The notes under the pieces were generated by a model. The model saw only the letters and a program-made list of their open reading frames with translations, was not told where the DNA came from and ran no database searches. Shown here piece after piece: positions 61,069 through 64,000 of a stretch of DNA of 64,000 bases (its first letter is position 1; every line of letters starts with the position of its first letter). Location: assembly GCA_012267435.1 (NCBI GenBank), contig JAAXGM010000013.1, forward strand, positions 1-64,000, read 5' to 3'. Source of the DNA: Gemmatimonadota bacterium (lineage in GTDB: Bacteria; Gemmatimonadota; Gemmatimonadetes; Longimicrobiales; Gaopeijiaceae). A program made the position numbers and the translations under genes.

Positions 61069-61991
61069 TGCTCGCTCCTTTCGGCGAGGGTTCGAAACCA
61101 GCTTGCTCGCCGAGGACGCGCGCCCGTTCGGCCACCTCCCCGACATCCAGTTTCCGGAGACGGTCGAGGGCGAAGGACTCGACGGCGAAGGAGCCCATGA
61201 CGGAAGCATGCACGAGCGCCTCGCGCAGCGCATCCATGCTGCTTCGGGGCACCCCGGCCAGATATCCGGCGAACCCCCCGGCGAAGGCGTCGCCCGCTCC
61301 CGTGGGGTCCACCACGCGCGGCACGGGATAGGCCGGGCAGCGGAAGGCGGCATCACCGTCGAAAAGCCGCGCGCCCCGCGCACCCTCCTTTACGATCACG
61401 CGCCGGGGTCCGCGTTCGCGTACCCAGCGCGCGGCCCGCACGGGATCGGCAATTCCGGAAAGCTGATGGATCTCGGTGTCGTTCACCATCAGGACATCGA
61501 TACGCTCGAGAAGCGACATGAGTGCTTCCCGCTCCCGCTCGATCCAGTAGTTCATGGTGTCGCACACCACCAGCTCGGGTCTCTCCACCTGGTCCAGCAC
61601 CTCTCCTTGGAGCATCGGGTGGATGTTGCCCAGCGAGACGATGCGCGCCTTGCGGAAGGACGCGGGGATGGCCGGTCTGAAGTCGGCGAAGACGCCGAGG
61701 GTCGTGAAGGTGGTCTCCCGGGCGCTGAAATCCGCGTTGTAGGTCCCCCCCCAGCGAAAACTTTCCCCGGGCGCGACCCGCAGCCCCGAGAAGTCGACGC
61801 CCCGCTCCCGCAGAAAGTCCAGTTCCGCCAGCGGGAAGTCGTCGCCGACCACCGCCACCACCTGGACCGGCTGGTAGAGGCTCGCCGCCGCCGCGAAGAA
61901 CGCCGCCGACCCTCCCAGCACCTCCTCCGCCCGCTCGAACGGGGTTTCGACCGTGTCGAGCGCCATGCTTCCCACAATCAGGGTCGACATG
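61061..61991 (-). CDS. PfkB-family sugar kinase
   Basis: MSTLIVGSMALDTVETPF; VVDPTGAGDAFAGGFAGYLA. Confidence 0.9.
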
Positions 61992-62001
61992 CCCCGCAGC
62001 T

Positions 62002-63699
62002 TCAGTCCTCGCGCCGTGCCATGCGGGTCGGAGCCTCCACGCCCAGCAGGGTGAGCGCATTGCGCAGCACCACGCGCACGGCCCCGCTGAGGGCGAGACG
62101 CGCCGCCCTCAGCGCCGGGTCCCCGGCCAGCACGGCGAGGTCGGGATTGCGGGTGGGATTGCCGGCGTGGTACCACGAGTTGACCGTGCCGGAGGTGTGC
62201 TCCAGGTACTCGCACACCAAGTGCGGCGCCCGCGCGCGCGCCGCCCGGCGCACCAGATCCGGGAACTCGCCCAGCCGCCCCATCAACTCGCGCTCGCGCG
62301 GATGCTCCAGCAAGGACAGGTCGAGACCCTCCGGGGTGAGCTGGTCCGCCGTCATGGAGTCGGGATCCATCCCCGCCTTGCGGAAGATGCTGCACATGCG
62401 CGCGTGCGCGTACTTGCTCTTGTAGACCGGGTTGCGGTCGGAGTGGTCCAAGGCCGCGTCCAGATCGAAGACCAGGTGCGCCTCCGGCTTGCGCATCAGG
62501 AAGAAGTAGCGCGCGACGTCCACGCCGACGGCTCCGACCAGCTCGCGCAGCGTCGTGTAGCCTCCGGAGCGCTTGGAGAGCTTCACATCCACCCCGCCGC
62601 GCTCCACGGTCACCATCTGGTGGAGGAGGTACTCGGGATATCCCGGCGGCCGGCCGAGCGCCCGCAGCCCGGCGCGCACCCGGTCGACGGTGCCGTGATG
62701 GTCCGAGCCCTGCACGTTGACGACCTCGTGGAAGCCGCGCCGCCACTTGCTCATGTGATAGGCGACGTCGGGCAGGAAGTAGGTGGGGCTGCCGTCGCTC
62801 TTGACCATCACCCTGTCCTTCTGGTCGCCGAAGGCCGTAGTGGCGAGCCAGATGGCGCCGTCGCGGTCGTAGACATGCCCGGTCCCGCGAAGCGCCGCGA
62901 TGGTCGCGTCGACCGCGCCGTCCGTGTAGAGCGAGGATTCGAGGAAGTAGCGGTCGAAGCGCACGCCGAAGTCGGCGAGGTCGCGGTCCTGCTCATCGCG
63001 CAGCGCGCGCACCGCGAAACGCCGGCAGGCGGCGAGCCGTTCCTCGGGCGCGGAATCCAGGAGGTGGTCGCCCTCCGCTTGCGCGAGCCGCTCCGCGATC
63101 TCGGAGACGTACGCCCCGTGGTACCCATCCTCCGGGAAATCCGCATCCACGCCAAAGTGGTGCAGATAGCGGCAGGCGACGCTCTCCCCCAGCCGCTCGA
63201 TCTGGCGCCCGGCGTCGTTGTAGTAGTACTCCCGGTAGGCCGCCCATCCGGTCCAGTGCAGCAGGTTTGCCAGCGTGTCGCCGAGCGCGGCCTGGCGTCC
63301 GTGGCCCAGGTGCAGGGGGCCGGTGGGGTTGGCGGAGACGAACTCCACCATGACGGCTCTTCCCTGCCCGTCCCGGGAGCGCCCATAGAGCTCGCCCCGG
63401 CGGAGAATCTCCACGATGACCGAGGATACCCGCGAGGCCGAAAAGCGGAAGTTCAGGAAGCCCGGGCCGGCGACCTCCACCGAGGAGATCCCGGTGCCGC
63501 TCAGCTCGAGCCGCCCCGCGACCTCTTCCGCGATTGCGCGCGGCGGACGGCGGAGCCGGGAGGCGAGGGTGAGCGCCACCGAGGACGCGATGTCGCCGTG
63601 GTCCGGGTCGCGCGGCCGCTCCAGCGGGACTTCGTGTCCCGTCACCCCCATCCCGGCGAGCGCCCGTTCGAGTATGTCGCGCAGCGCCCGCCGGTTCAT
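62002..63699 (-). CDS. argS: Arginyl-tRNA synthetase
   Basis: EFVSANPTGPLHLGHGRQAALGD; VQGSDHHGTVDRVRAGL; KLSKRSGGYTTLRELV. Confidence 0.96.
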   Translation of the reverse strand: MNRRALRDILERALAGMGVTGHEVPLERPRDPDHGDIASSVALTLASRLRRPPRAIAEEVAGRLELSGTGISSVEVAGPGFLNFRFSASRVSSVIVEILRRGELYGRSRDGQGRAVMVEFVSANPTGPLHLGHGRQAALGDTLANLLHWTGWAAYREYYYNDAGRQIERLGESVACRYLHHFGVDADFPEDGYHGAYVSEIAERLAQAEGDHLLDSAPEERLAACRRFAVRALRDEQDRDLADFGVRFDRYFLESSLYTDGAVDATIAALRGTGHVYDRDGAIWLATTAFGDQKDRVMVKSDGSPTYFLPDVAYHMSKWRRGFHEVVNVQGSDHHGTVDRVRAGLRALGRPPGYPEYLLHQMVTVERGGVDVKLSKRSGGYTTLRELVGAVGVDVARYFFLMRKPEAHLVFDLDAALDHSDRNPVYKSKYAHARMCSIFRKAGMDPDSMTADQLTPEGLDLSLLEHPRERELMGRLGEFPDLVRRAARARAPHLVCEYLEHTSGTVNSWYHAGNPTRNPDLAVLAGDPALRAARLALSGAVRVVLRNALTLLGVEAPTRMARRED

Positions 63700-64000
63700 C
63701 GCTCCGAACCGGCTTTCGTCTGACTGCCCGCGCCGCTCACGGAGGGAGACCCGCCCGAATCGGCTTCCTGGGAAGTCTTGCCCGAATTGGAGGACGATGT
63801 CGCCGCCATCCTTGCTTCGCTCTTCTTCGGGGATTCGGTCGAATCGTCGTCGGACGCCTTCGCACCGGATGCGGCAACAGGCTCTTTCCCCGTGTCGGCC
63901 GCGGCCTTGTCCCTGTACTCCTGGCTGCGGTGGTCGGTGATGTAGAAGCCTTCGCCCTTGAAGATGAAGCCGGCCCCGCCGGAGATCCTGCGCCGGGCCG
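63696..64000 (-). CDS. FmdB-family zinc-ribbon protein, partial (runs off window)
   Basis: Minus frame ...RRRISGGAGFIFKGEGFYITDHRSQEYRDKAAADTGKEP...GSER*; TGA overlaps argS ATG. Confidence 0.75.
   Translation of the reverse strand, partial: ARRRISGGAGFIFKGEGFYITDHRSQEYRDKAAADTGKEPVAASGAKASDDDSTESPKKSEARMAATSSSNSGKTSQEADSGGSPSVSGAGSQTKAGSER

Overview
High-GC bacterial chromosome window, probably Gemmatimonadota-like judging by gene style only. Positions ~15-53 kb and ~59-64 kb are mostly ordinary chromosome: purM, argS, selB, recO, ahcY, metK, nusB, ribH/BA/E/D, amtB, an ABC exporter, and many secreted or lipoprotein beta-propellers and Tat-exported enzymes. Positions ~1-15 kb are accessory: (i) a large STAND/AAA ATPase fused to a C-terminal phosphoribosyltransferase-like (PRTase-CE-type) domain, the best candidate for a poorly described defence/conflict system; (ii) a frameshifted DUF1016/YhcG nuclease; (iii) at least six decaying remnants of the C-terminal tail of one Rpn/DUF4351-like family on both strands; (iv) toxin-antitoxin genes (orphan HicB, FitA/VapC-like, AbrB-Doc with an operator palindrome). 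A second probable defence gene, a ~1,800 aa SF1 helicase with a Vsr/MTES_1575-like nuclease, sits between ribD and the purM-linked genes. A nitrogen-control locus has a NifA-like activator, paired 16-bp palindromes, a near-consensus sigma-54 promoter, amtB, and a glnK/P-II gene broken by one extra G. All calls come from reading the sequence and the supplied ORF track; no database search was run.
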